DNA of 33,834 nucleotides, from positions 1 to 33,834 of the forward strand of contig JBBHKE010001386.1 in NCBI GenBank assembly GCA_037447655.1, in the 5' to 3' direction. The notes below the pieces were generated by a model. The model searched no databases. It saw nothing but the letters and a program-made list of their open reading frames with translations, and was not told the origin of the DNA. The translations under genes were made by a program, and so were the position numbers. Origin of the DNA: Zygnema cylindricum. Its lineage: Eukaryota; Streptophyta; Zygnematophyceae; Zygnematales; Zygnemataceae. Shown piece by piece: positions 19,938-29,890 of the stretch. Numbering within the stretch: position 1 is the first letter of the stretch; each line of letters begins with the position of its first letter.

Positions 19938-21950
19938 ATGATTCTCACTACACTGCATAGTTTAAAGAATCTTTCTGATAAAATTCTCAATAACAAACCT
20001 ATGTTAGGAAAGTTAAGTAATGATGACACCAGACACAGTTTGATTAGATTCGAGTCATTAGTGGAAGGAAAACCGTTGAGAGTAATGGTTGATTCAGGTG
20101 CCACACATAATTTTATTTCACATAGATTTGTAGAGGAAAATAAAATTCCTACTGTCATAAGGGAGAAGCCTTTACATGTTCAAGTGGCAAATGGTAATAA
20201 GTCCACATTAGACTTACAAACTGACACAATAGAAGTTGATATCCAGGGTCATAAAATGAAAGTTGTGTGTGAAATAATGAATTTGGGTAGTGAAGAACTA
20301 ATTCTGGGAAAGCGTTGGTTAACTGAACACAATCCTCAAATTAATTGGGAAAATAACACCTTGAAAGTGAAGTCTGAAAAAAGTTGGAAGGTTTTGCAAG
20401 CACTATCTCCTAAGAAATTGCATAGGAATCATATAAGTAACATAACCAGATTGGGAGTGGAAGGTTTGATATCTGCTAAACAATTTAAAAAGCACTTAAA
20501 AGATAAAACAAATCATGCTTTCTTGTTATTAGTAACTGAGGCAGTTACTGCTGAAAGGGGGGGAGAAAACACTAACATTGATGTCATCCCAAAATCAGAC
20601 ACCACTAAAACTCTCGAAAAACAAAAATCTGATTATGTAACTGACGTTAATACATTTGATGTTGCTGTTAAAGATTTGATTTTTGAATTTCAAGATGTTT
20701 TTCCAAGTGGTTTACCCTCAAGAAGGCCACCTTCCCGAGATATGGAACATGTTATTAACCTTGAACCTGGATGCAACCCTCTTGTCACAGGAATTTATAA
20801 GCACAGTTTCTTTGAGCAGGAGGAATTAAAGAAACAGATCAAAGAACTCCTAGAGAAAGGACATATTCAGCCCAGCAAATCACCGTACGGAGCACCAGTT
20901 CTCTTCGTCAAAAAGAAGGACGGAACGTTGAGAATGTGTGTCGATTATCGTAGTCTGAACAAGATTACGGTGAAGGATAAGTATCCGTTACCTTTAATTT
21001 CTGATTTGATAGATCGTTTAAAAGGTGCTAAAGTATTTTCGTTGATTGACCTACGTAGTGGCTTAAATCAATTGCCAATTAAAATTGAGGATGTTGATAA
21101 AACTGCTTTCAGGACTAGGGTGGGTCATTTCGAATGGATAGTGATGCCATTTGGCTTAACGAATGCACCGCTTACTTACCAAATATTAATGAACCAAACC
21201 TCTTCAGATTACATAGATGAGTTTGTCCAAGTGTTTATAGATGATATTTTAGTTTACAGTGAATCTAAAGAACAACATGTAATTTATTTAAGTAGAGTGT
21301 TGGAAAGGTTAAGAGAAATAAAATTATATGGAAAATTGTCAAAATCCAGCTTTCTTAAAAGTGAACAATTATTTTTGGGACATTTAGTTAGTGGGGAAGG
21401 TGTTAAAATAGATCCATCCAAAATTTTATCAATCCAAAATTGGAAACAACCTACTAATGTCATAGAAGTTAGATCCTTTTTGGGATTGGCCACTTATTAC
21501 AGGAAATTTATCAGGAACTTCAGTATGATCGCCGCACCTTTGACGGATTTACTTCGGGAGAAGGAGACGTTTGTGTGGGGAGCTGATCAGGAGGGGGCAT
21601 TCGAAGAACTGAAAGAGAAGTTGACCTCTGCCCCTACACTGGTGTATCCTGACCCTGCTGGGGAATTTGAAGTTCTGGTGTATCATGACCCTGCTGGGGA
21701 ATTTGAAGTTCTGATCACTACAGATGCATCTGATAAAGGTATAGGTGCAGTCATAAGCCAAAAAGTCGGCAAACACTTTCATCCTATTGCTTTTGAGTCC
21801 AAAAAATTCAATGATGCTAAAAAGAACTATACAGCACAGGAAAAGGAATTACTTGCAATTGTACATGCATTGGTAAAATGTCGTTGTTATTTGCATAATA
21901 AAGAATTTACAGTTCACTGTGATAATAAAGCACTCTGTTACAAAGATTAA
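19938..21950 (+). pseudogene. Chromovirus pol: protease, reverse transcriptase, RNase H (3' truncated frame)
   Basis: A 670-residue open frame. Protease: [10 protein letters not shown] with catalytic Asp at about residue 52. Reverse transcriptase: [57 protein letters not shown] and the catalytic FIDDILVYS at about residue 433. RNase [15 protein letters not shown] at about residue 594, and [18 protein letters not shown] 36-bp tandem duplication (21639-21710) repeats 12 residues just before RNase H. In intact relatives pol is one polyprotein; here a TAG at 19920-19922 and the shifts upstream cut it from gag, and the frame ends early in RNase H. Confidence 0.92.
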
Positions 21951-22466
21951 GTGATGCACACATTATGACTGGCAGACAGGTTAGGTGGATGCATAAATTA
22001 GCGTATTTCAAATTTAATATCAAACATATTCCTAGGAGGACAAATGTAGTCCCACATCCTTATAGTAGATGTTTTGAAATAAGTGTTATGGTTCAAGATG
22101 AATTGTTTTAACATACTGTTAGAAATGGTTATGATAAAGATCCTTATTTTGCTGTGATTTGCAAAAATATTTCGGGAAGGAATTTTGACCCATTGAATGA
22201 GAGGCATGTCAAAAACTTTAGACTAGAGGATGGTTTACTGTATTTCCAAATTGGGGATAGATTATGCATTCCTGAAGTGGGAGACTTAAGAAAACAAATT
22301 TTATGGGAAGCATTTAGGACATCTAGGTCGAGATAAAACTCTTAGTCGATTGCAAAGTAGAGTGTTTTGGCCTAGGATGGCAAAAGAGGTCAAAACACGT
22401 GGAAAGTTGTGTCCCTTGCCAACAGAGTAAACCTAGTACCCAAAAACCTAAGGTCTCTTAAAACCT
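21951..22466 (+). pseudogene. Chromovirus RNase H tail and integrase zinc-finger region, broken frames
   Basis: Pieces in different frames give DRQVRWM-like sequence, IKHIPRRTNVVPHP (corresponding to IK.IPGK.N.VAD.LSR), then GLLYFQIGDRLCIPEVGDLR and, after a shift, HLGRDKTLSRLQSRVFWPRM, the HHCC finger region of integrase. The finger's CxxC pair is shifted out of frame. Confidence 0.8.
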
Positions 22467-22784
22467 TTGGATATCCCCGAAAGACCGTGGGAATCTGTCA
22501 GTATGGATTTTATTGTCAGGTTGCCTACTACATCTAAAAGGAATGACAGTATCATGGTCGTAGTCAATAGGTTCAGTAAAATGTCAATCTTTATCCCTTG
22601 CAAAACCACTCATTCAGTCGTAGATATTGCAAAGTTATATTTTGACAACGTGGTCAGACATCATGGAGTCCCTCTATCTACAGTCAGTGATAGAGATTCT
22701 AAATTTACGTCTGCTTTTTTGAAAGAATTACAGCAAAATTTAGTCTTTGAATTGAAAATGAGTACCGCTTATCATCCTCAGCAA
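22467..22784 (+). pseudogene. Chromovirus integrase catalytic core, N-terminal part
   Basis: The frame reads LDIPERPWESVSMDFIVRLP with the first catalytic Asp (MDF), and LSTVSDRDSKFTSAF with the second (SDRD). It runs into STAYHPQ, the segment just before the catalytic Glu, and then changes abruptly into copia sequence after GCAA at 22781-22784. The Glu-bearing part resumes at 24668. Confidence 0.9.
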
Positions 22785-23615
22785 TACGTAATATGCTTGA
22801 GAAATTCCAGATGGAAAATGCTAACAGTTGTACCACTCCCATGGACTTGAAAAAAGTAAGTGATGGGAGTGTAGAAGGAGGAGTGATGATCTTAGACGAT
22901 CAGATGAGTCTAGAGGAGAGAGAGTTCATGAAGTCTATTCCTTATAGACAGGTCGTAGGAAGCTTAATCTATTTTATGAACTGTACCAGGCCGGACATAG
23001 CGGCAGCAGTTGGAGTACTCAGTAGGAGTCTTAATGATCCTAGGAAGAGAGATTGGGAGGCAGCGAAGAGAGTCATGAGATATCTGGTGGGAACTAGAGA
23101 GTTATGGTTGCATTTGGGAGGGGAGCATACTGATATCACCACTTGGAGTGACGCCAGTTATGGGGATGCACCTATGAGAAGATGCACTTCTGGATATGTT
23201 TTGTATGTGGGGGAAGGTGCTTGCTGTTGGAGCAGTAAGCAACAAAAGGTGGTTGCTCAATCTACTATGGAGGTTGAGTATATGGCGTCGTGTTCTGCTG
23301 TAAAAGAACTAATGTGGGTGAAATCATTGTTACAAAACTGGGATTTATGAAGGAGGGAGTGCATGAAATCTTTTGCGATAACCAAGCTGCAATTGCAATT
23401 GCAGCCAATCCAAAACACCATTTCAAAGCAAAAAATATGGACATAAGATTTAGCTTTGTAAGAGAAAAAGTTGAAAATAAAATTTTAAATCTTGTGTATA
23501 GACCTGATGAAGAAATGGTGGCTGACATGAAGACCAAACCTGTGCCCTCTCCTAAACTAAAACATTGTCGGGAAAAATGCGGGTTGAAAGAAAAATTAAA
23601 ATTAGACTAGAAAAT
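22785..23615 (+). pseudogene. Ty1/copia fragment: end of reverse transcriptase region and RNase H
   Basis: Copia-type sequence begins NMLEKFQMENANSCTTPMD and contains YRQVVGSLIYFMNCTRPDIA, WSDASYGDAPMRRCTSGYV, CCWSSKQQKVVAQSTMEVEY and, after a frameshift near 23320-23350, IFCDNQAAIAIAANPKHH and DEEMVADMKTKPVPSPK. These are standard landmarks of copia RNase H, with the D-E-D positions readable. The 5' part of the copia element (gag, integrase, most of RT) is missing. It is followed by a purine-rich tract (AAAATAAGGGGAG) and the copia LTR. Confidence 0.92.
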
Positions 23616-23623
23616 AAGGGGAG

Positions 23624-23794
23624 TGTTGAAATTTATAGATTTCTAGAGTATTTTCTAGGTTTAAATATGTTTTTATAAAAGAAAAAGAAAAAGGACGGAC
23701 AGTCTGCCTCCACCTCCGCTCTCTAGCTCCCATACTTGTTGTAGTCACTGAAGGTAAGAGAGAGAGGTTGATCCATGGCTGCCTTAGTTCAACA
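23624..23794 (+). repeat. Ty1/copia 3' LTR, 171 bp
   Basis: It begins TGTTGAAATTTATAG directly after a purine-rich tract and ends TTAGTTCAACA, giving TGTTGA/TCAACA inverted ends. A TATA-like TTTTTATAAAAG lies near 23669-23680. No matching 5' LTR is present in the window. Confidence 0.75.
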
Positions 23795-24667
23795 AAGAAC
23801 TATATTTAGTTGGTTACTAAAAATATACTTGATGGACCAGAGATTTGATCCCGGTACCTGCGGTTCGTCAAGTTGACCGGTAGCGGTCAGCTTTATCCTA
23901 ATAGACTAGGACCAATGCTAAGTGCTATGGTATGTGATAGATATATATTTAGTTCGAAAGGATAAAGTTCATTTAACTAAAACTGTTTACGGCGTACATA
24001 TATACAGCTTTATAAAGTACGTCGTACGACGCTAATTCAAAACGGATACCACGCATTTTATTTCTACATCGGAACAAATATCGCGCAAGTATTTATTCCG
24101 GCCAAGATTACGTTTCGCATATAATCCAACGGCACACATCATCGCCGAAATCCCGGAGTGGTCACTTTGGCATTTAGTGACGTGGCATCACCTGGCACCA
24201 CGTGGAGAGACATCATTCGGTCGCGGGAATTCCGAGGAACGTACGGATGAGTGGAAAGTATACACGCGTCCACTTATGGCCTTGTCGTACAGAGGCCGTA
24301 CAGAAAGTACATCGGCAGTAGTACTTTCTAGTACTATACAGTTTTGTGATTGGTTCGTACAGGCAGTAGATAGGAGCTGTGAGAGGGAATTAGGAAAAAC
24401 TAGGACTTAGGAAAATTTAGGTAGATAGTCCTCTCTCTCAGAGAGTTTGTATAAATTGGCATCTTTGCCACCCTATAACTTATCGCCTGGTTGGCCGTTT
24501 TCAGTGATTCTTTTTTCTACGGACTCAGGGGAGTCCAGGCTACACAGGGTTGCAGTCAAATTGTCAGTTTGCCTTCTTGGGCAGCAGTGGTTGTGGCTTA
24601 AAGTGGGTTAGTTAAATACTATCTAGAGGCTTCCTGTATTCTGTGGTCCAATGGAGGACACAGAATT
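23795..24667. other. Unexplained ~870-bp segment carried inside the chromovirus
   Basis: This is neither gypsy nor recognisable copia. It has an antisense tRNA-like patch at its start, G-box-like CACGTGG and ACGTGGC near 24180-24205, dense GTAC motifs (24240-24365) and a TATA-like GTATAAATTG near 24449, so it looks like a plant-type promoter or an LTR of another element. The 77-residue ORF at 24177-24410 has no domain. It ends at a GCAA (24668-24671) repeated at the left junction. Confidence 0.5.
23833..23914 (-). other. tRNA-like patch, antisense (relic or SINE head)
   Basis: On the - strand a box A-like TAGTCTATTAGG is followed about 45 bp later by a box B-like GGATCAAATCT, and a TGACC...GGTCA stem could be an anticodon stem. 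The acceptor stem does not pair properly, and box B differs at about three positions. It may be a decayed tRNA or the head of a tRNA-derived SINE. Confidence 0.25.
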
Positions 24668-25448
24668 GCAAGATGGACAGACAGAAAGGATGAGCCGTAC
24701 ACTGGAGGAAATGCTAAAGACTGTTTGCAGTGGAGTTCAGAACACATGGGAATCTAAACTGCCATTAATGGAATTTGCATACAATTCATGTAAACATGCT
24801 AGTATAGGATTCTCACCGTTTGAAGTTGCATATGGATACCAACCGAGAGAAGCATTAGCCTTAATAACAGGGGTCACTCAAGAGAATAGAGGTTCTGGAA
24901 CAGAGTTTTGGGAATATGTTCAAACAGTTTGGAAAACTGTCCGGGATGCATTAGTAGAAGCACAAAGGAGGCAAGAATTAAATGCTTACCGCAAACGGGG
25001 TGATTGGGTGTTACGCACAGGTGACAAGGTTTGGCTTTCTACAATTCATTACAGGTGCAATATCGAGGGACAATCGGATCCTACGGGGAAATTTGCTCCT
25101 AAGTACATTGGACCATTTACTGTAATCGAGATGATATCGTCAGTTGCTGCCAAATTGGACTTTCCGCCTTCAACAAAAATTCATCCAGTGATACACATCA
25201 GCCAATTGAAACCATGGACTCTTCGACCAACCGAAGGAGAATTGGAATTGGATCCCTCAATAATTATAGAACCTGAAGTCCACAGATGGGTAATAGATTG
25301 GGTTGGTCAACGGTTAAAGGCTGGCGATACAATATTCTGGCAAGTGCATTATCTAGGAAGGCCCGAGGATGAGTTGACTTTAGAGGATAAAAATTCTGAG
25401 TTTTTACAGAGGTATTGGAGGGATAATAATATAGAAGTCCCGTCTTGA
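24668..25448 (+). pseudogene. Chromovirus integrase C-terminal part with chromodomain-like end
   Basis: It resumes with DGQTERMSRTLEEML, which holds the catalytic Glu of the DDE triad. WESKLPLMEFAYNSCKHAS and FSPFEVAYGYQP follow, then a GDKVWLS segment and KFAPKYIGPFTVIEMIS. The C-terminus (IHPVIHISQLKPW, then EPEVHRWVIDW, FWQVHYLGRPEDELT and FLQRYW) corresponds to the GPY/F region followed by a chromodomain-like fold, which in chromoviruses steers integration. The usable ATG at 24651 belongs to the foreign segment, not the original gene. Confidence 0.9.
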
Positions 25449-25484
25449 GAATTAAAGGTGTTTTAACTGAGGTCGGTTAAAAAT

Positions 25485-25497
25485 AAGGAGGGGATGA
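25485..25497 (+). other. Polypurine tract of the chromovirus
   Basis: AAGGAGGGGATGA lies directly before the 3' LTR start (TGTAACAG at 25498), the expected place for the plus-strand primer. Confidence 0.8.
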
Positions 25498-26465
25498 TGT
25501 AACAGTAATAGCCGAGCGAACTTGTTTATAAAGGGGTATTTAGGTGTTATGATTATAGAGTACTAAATTTGGTAGACGTCCGCGAAAAAATCATGCTATT
25601 TGGAGTTATATTTTAAGAGTTATAGCGATGGGTGTATTTAGGTGACAGCGTGGGGTCTAAATAACAAGTGGGTATCATTGAAACTGGTTAAAGGTCAAAT
25701 TAGTACCGAAATTACGCGTGTACGTTTCATAAAGTTCTAATGAAACGTTTGGTATTCACGGTGGTTCGTTTCGTACAAATTTTAGTACGAAACGTCACTT
25801 ACACTTAAGGGAATTTCGTAGGAAGTTTCGCGTGCGAAATTTGTTACGCACGATCATGCGAAGTCGCGTTTCGTTTGGCGCGCACTTTTGCACGTAAATG
25901 TTACGTAGTGAAACGTAACGTTTGATTGGTTAGTAAAGTGCTAAGTAGTTAGTAAGAGATTTCGCACGTTTTTGCAGTGGTCAGTCTGAGTCTTTGCTAT
26001 TCAATGATTGGCCCAGGTAAAAGCCTGTTAAAACGGAGCGTTGACTCTGGCCTGGCAAGTCCAGAGCGATGATGGATAAATAGTGAAGTGTAAGAGGAGA
26101 GTAGACATCTTTTCCTTTGGAAAAGTTTGTGGAAATTCCGGCTGATCTTGGTCCTGAGCCATTAATACCAAATTGGAGAAAAAGCATTTTGCATTGAAAT
26201 CTCTTACAAACTAAATAGTGTTTTAGTAGTTAAGAGATAGAATTATTAAGAGTGGAGAGTAGTGGAAAACACTTTAATAAGAAGGGTTGAGCCACGAGGG
26301 CAAGAGACCAAGCTAATGTTATGTGGACAGAAGCTTCTTCTAATTTAAAGTTTATCATTGTGTGAGTGTTGTCCAATGTGGATGTGTATTTTCCAATGTG
26401 TGGAATGTGTGGTTGGGATTGTTTGTAGTAATGGGATTTTCTGAGAGGTAGGAGATCCTGTCATA
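25498..26465 (+). repeat. 3' long terminal repeat of the chromovirus
   Basis: 968 bp, matching 16780-17746 with about 35-40 differences by eye, including small indels near the end (GACAACTTATTC against GACAGAAGCTTCTTC; CCTATTACATA against CCTGTCATA). Followed by the target duplication TGTTA at 26466-26470. Confidence 0.9.
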
Positions 26466-26930
26466 TGTTAGAGCCATTGTTGGTCACGACAACACAACGA
26501 TTTTCCAAAACATCAAAATTGGATATTTCAAATTTGGTCAAACAATTTTTGTAAGCCGTTTAAACATTTTCCACGGTATGTGTTTCCTCCGGAGAATGAT
26601 CCACTTGAAGTGTGCGTGCATGAAGTTTAAATTCTTTGTCGATAACATGAGCGGTTATTGACATGAACGAGGTTTTTTTTTTTGTCTCGGTCCAGATCGG
26701 TCGTAAATGCGACAAAAATATTGCTATCAATATTTTCTCTAAGTTTTGGGGTGAAACAATGAATATCTTTGGCAAAAGATATAATGCAGTTTTTACGCTA
26801 TTTACGGACGAGAGTAGTTTGTCGATGTCAACACTTTTGCTGGACAAATCACCAACATCAAACAATGCTTGACAATATGCTTGAAAACCTAGGAAAAAAG
26901 AAGAAAACAATAAAAAAATATCATACATTT
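26466..26930 (-). pseudogene. hAT transposase, N-terminal part of catalytic region (broken)
   Basis: On the - strand NIFVAFTTDL holds the first catalytic Asp region. After an 11-base A-run that shifts the frame comes SFMSITAHVIDKEFKLHART, then LQVDHSPEETHTVENV, all strongly hAT-like. A second shift leads to FEISNFDVLENRCVVVTNN and the junction. In VTNN the residue normally Asp (second catalytic Asp of VTDN) is Asn. Upstream DNA-binding (BED finger) sequence could not be recognised. Confidence 0.85.
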
Positions 26931-27563
26931 ACTAACCATGATCAATAAAAAGGTTTCTACCAAAACGTTTGTTTTTTTTATAGATAGACAAATAAAAAAC
27001 AACATCATGACAAACAAATAATAATAAAAAAATATAAATAATTGTACGAATATAAATTATTGATAAAAAAATAGTGATGAAGCTCAAATAAATTTATTAA
27101 CAAAACAAGTTATAATGGCATATACATTAAAGCCATCCTAAATGGAATTCAAAAGAAATCATACTTGAACCGTCGACTATCAAAAATGGTGATATTTGAC
27201 ATTGACACATTGACATATTTGTGGAAACACCGTATAAAGTGCATAATTAACACTTTACAATAGAGTACGATTTGCGGCTCTTATCTTCTATTAAGATTTA
27301 CGAAATGAATAGTGTTAGTACCGTGTCAGATTTGCGACGCTAATCATGATGTCACGTACTTCCACGATACCAAGAGTACGAAGTACAATAATGTTGGATA
27401 GTATGGATAGTACAAAACTTTCAATTTTGTTTCCCGATTTTTTTTTATTTTTTTTGTGAATCACCTGCACGAATCCGCGCGGCCCCCAAAATTTAGCAAC
27501 CTAATCCGTTCCGGATCCGACGCGGGCGGTCAGGTAACGGTCGGTTACGGTTTCGGGTAACCG
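26931..27563. other. hAT 5' non-coding arm
   Basis: AT-rich, no gene seen. A GC-rich subterminal block (about 27470-27563, with CGGGTAACC and GTAACGGTCGGTTACGG) precedes the right terminal repeat and could be transposase-binding sites. Confidence 0.5.
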
Positions 27564-27576
27564 TTTGCGACCTCTG

Positions 27577-27880
27577 ATAGGTGGCCATTTGCCAATAACC
27601 GATATGTCCCTTTTGTTGACTTATCGGCGCAATATATCGGTACTGCTGTTATCGCGATAGAAAAATTGATATTATCGGTTTTTTATCGAGAAAACACCGG
27701 TTTGATAACTATTGGCGAAAATTGTACGGTTCACACCGTACAATTGTACGGTGAATTCCATGTACATAACAGATTTTCATACGTGGCAAGCCACGCTATA
27801 CACAGTGAAAAATATAATACAGTTTGTTATATAATATTATTATACAACATACTATATTTTTCCACTTATCGCCAATGTTT
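27577..27880 (+). mobile_element. hAT-like element Y1, main part (truncated)
   Basis: Matches Y2 in order: GCCAATAACCGATATG, TATATCGGTAC, GATAACTATTGGCGA, ACGTGGCA.GCCACGCTATA, AATATAATACAGT and ACATACTATATTTTT..TTATCGCC. The central ~400 bp and the right end of Y2 are missing. Confidence 0.7.
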
Positions 27881-28200
27881 GTTCCTTTGGAAAGCTTCCA
27901 CGGTTCCACCTTTTGCAAAGTAGATCTCCCCCCTCAAGCACCTTCCATGGCTCAATTTCATTCCCTTATTTCGTATCCAATCCTTATAATACCAAAACAA
28001 ATGCGAAAGAGTGTCATCTCTAAAGCAAATATAAGACAATGAAACCACGGAAAAAGCAAGGATGAGAATAGAGGGTGGAAACTCCTTGTATTCGAGAAAA
28101 TGTCTTTACAAATTAGACATGACTAAAAAAAAAATCTTCCTCCAATTTTTTTAGCCGTATGTAATTGTGAGTCCCTAAGGAGATGCTCTCAACCTAATCA
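27866..28200 (-). pseudogene. Possible LINE relic (zinc-finger end of ORF2)
   Basis: The - strand frame gives YICFRDDTLSHLFWYYKDW, resembling the C.....ET..HLF..C...W region after the reverse transcriptase of plant LINEs. LEYKEFP lies upstream in another frame. No reverse transcriptase motifs are visible, so the call is tentative. Confidence 0.3.
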
Positions 28201-28639
28201 TCCTCAAATTCAATCTATACTATTGAGCGTGAGGCGTCCATTTGTTTGTCCGTGACTTTTTCAACGTTTGCGATTTGTTGCTTCAGTGGCAATCAACACC
28301 AGTGTCGTGACACGCATCGTGTGCATTCAACGTGACACGTTGGGATGTCACCGTTGTCATATCCGACGTGACTTGAGCTTCGTAATTATTCCATGTGATT
28401 GTCGTGTCACCACGTTGTTGTTGTCGACATTGCGGGGGACATGTGAAATTTCGCAATTCTTACCCCTCGTCCTTCGTTTGCAAGTTTGTGACTTATTGCT
28501 TGATGCATACTCAACGTGATTTCTATGACACACCATGCTATTCTTCGGGGACTTAAAACACTTGTGGCTTATATTCTACCGGTTTATTTGTCTTGAAAAA
28601 TAACAATGTAAAAACAAAAAAAAGTCGACGGAGCTTGCC
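28201..28639. other. Spacer without recognisable gene
   Basis: GC-richer sequence with recurrent CGTGACAC/GTGTCACG motifs (about 28300-28420). The 83-residue ORF at 28268-28519 has no known domain. Confidence 0.45.
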
Positions 28640-29890
28640 CGAAGCCCTCTTCCATTCCATGTTACAAGAACAATCGAAGCCCACTTAACAATCCTTTCCC
28701 AATCTGTTGTTGTTGTAAGGCTGTATGGTTTATGGATAAAATATGCATTCGAACATCCAGGATAATTGGTCATGACAATTGCCGAGCCTATCTCTATTTT
28801 TGTCTGATTGGGGAAAGGTGACTCCACTCTTTGAGACCTGTTTGTGAAGTTCCTAATTCACCACCTACCGTCGAAGATCAATGAGCCCTTGGAGAACCTA
28901 CATTCGTACCTTAAGCTGCCATGGCACGAGATCCTTGAAGCACTACATCCGACGGATGGGAATTTGAAATTTCAAGCAATTTGTGTGGTTCGTTCTTAAC
29001 CCCTATTGAGCTTTGATTATTGCTTTTGCCCTTTTTGAGTTTTCTCGACTTAAGAACTTGGGGGTACTATAAGTGGATCCCACCCCACAATTCGTACAAA
29101 ATAAGGGACGTATAGACACCCTCGACTCGTCCATTCGTCCATCCAATACATAAAAGTCTCAAGGCATGATGAATTTTCTATGTTGTGTAAAGTAGAGCGT
29201 ATTGTAGGGAGATATGGACCTATTCCTATATAACTGTACTTTTATGAACATCTTATGAATTTGTAAACACTAATTGAAAAGTTACCTTATCAACATAAAT
29301 GTCGTTTTAATGTTACTACACTGATTTATGATTTTGGGCCAAAAAAGGGTCACGACGAAATTAGTGTTAGTTGAAAACTAATTTTGGTGACGGTTGTTTG
29401 GGCTTCTAACCACAGATAGTTGAAAGTAAAATCGTTATTTTTTTGGTTGCGGTAATTTTTTTAAGGCACACAAGATAAATTAAAAAGCACGATGGTAAAC
29501 CATCTGAGTCAGGAGGTACAAAAGGGGTTGCATGGCCAAAACTGAAAAACAACCGTATGTATACTGTTCATAACACACTTACTACGGATAACACTGGTTT
29601 AAAACTTACTCTTACGATATCTTTACTCTAATAACGATTTACGATGCAGTGAGACTCCAATCATGTAAAAAATGATATAAAGTTAAAGACTAGGAATAAG
29701 AAGTACAAAATTTTGTATAACTAGATAAATTTGGCCAATTTTCTATTTCCCTCGGTGGCTTTTTTCTTTTTAGTTTCTTTCAATTGACATTAAAGGATAA
29801 ATTTAGTACATGGTGAAAAAATTCATGTTGAATTTATGTACAAGAGAAGAAGATTAAAGAAGAAAAAAAGTTTTTTTTATGCCTTACAAC
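28640..29890. repeat. Direct repeat family G, copy 2, with an insertion
   Basis: Homologous to 12880-13720 from about 28640 to 29285, and again from about 29733 (GGCCAATTTTCTATTT against GGCCGATTTCTATTTT) to 29890. The intervening ~450 bp is absent from copy 1 and contains a MITE-like element. The zinc-knuckle region seen in copy 1 is recognisable here only as decayed DNA. Confidence 0.65.
29317..29648. mobile_element. MITE-like element E inside repeat G copy 2
   Basis: Starts TACACTGATTTATGATTTTG and ends CTAATAACGATTTACGATGCA, a weaker version of the TACACYGCTAATCGTTATTAG terminal repeat. It lies in the stretch missing from copy 1. Confidence 0.4.

Larger units (their letters stand above)
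16780..26465 (+). mobile_element. Ty3/gypsy chromovirus LTR retrotransposon, 9.7 kb, with a foreign 1.9-kb segment
   Basis: Order: 5' LTR, tRNA-Met primer site, gag with zinc knuckles, protease, reverse transcriptase, RNase H, integrase with a chromodomain-like C-terminus, polypurine tract, 3' LTR. RT before integrase places it in Ty3/gypsy; the C-terminal domain points to chromoviruses. It has several frameshifts and an insertion within integrase (22785-24667), so it cannot encode its own full protein set. By eye the LTRs differ at roughly 35-40 of about 967 positions (about 96% identity), a moderately old insertion. Confidence 0.93.
14665..27576 (-). mobile_element. hAT DNA transposon, with a Ty3/gypsy element nested inside
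   Basis: The left end CAGAGGTCGCAAA (14665-14677) is exactly repeated in inverse as TTTGCGACCTCTG (27564-27576). Flanking 8-bp sequences are ATAAGTGG (14657-14664) and ATAGGTGG (27577-27584), a 7/8 match to an 8-bp target duplication as hAT elements make. ACCCG-type repeats lie just inside both ends. Without the retrotransposon and one TGTTA the element would be about 3.2 kb, a normal size for an autonomous hAT. The transposase runs on the - strand from about 26930 to 15690 and is now broken. A MITE (14868-15047) lies in the left subterminal region. Confidence 0.88.

Noticed and set aside
22793-23350. Fusion of chromovirus integrase with copia RNase H as one functional protein
   Set aside because: The copia part is in a different frame from the integrase, and the integrase frame stops at 22850.
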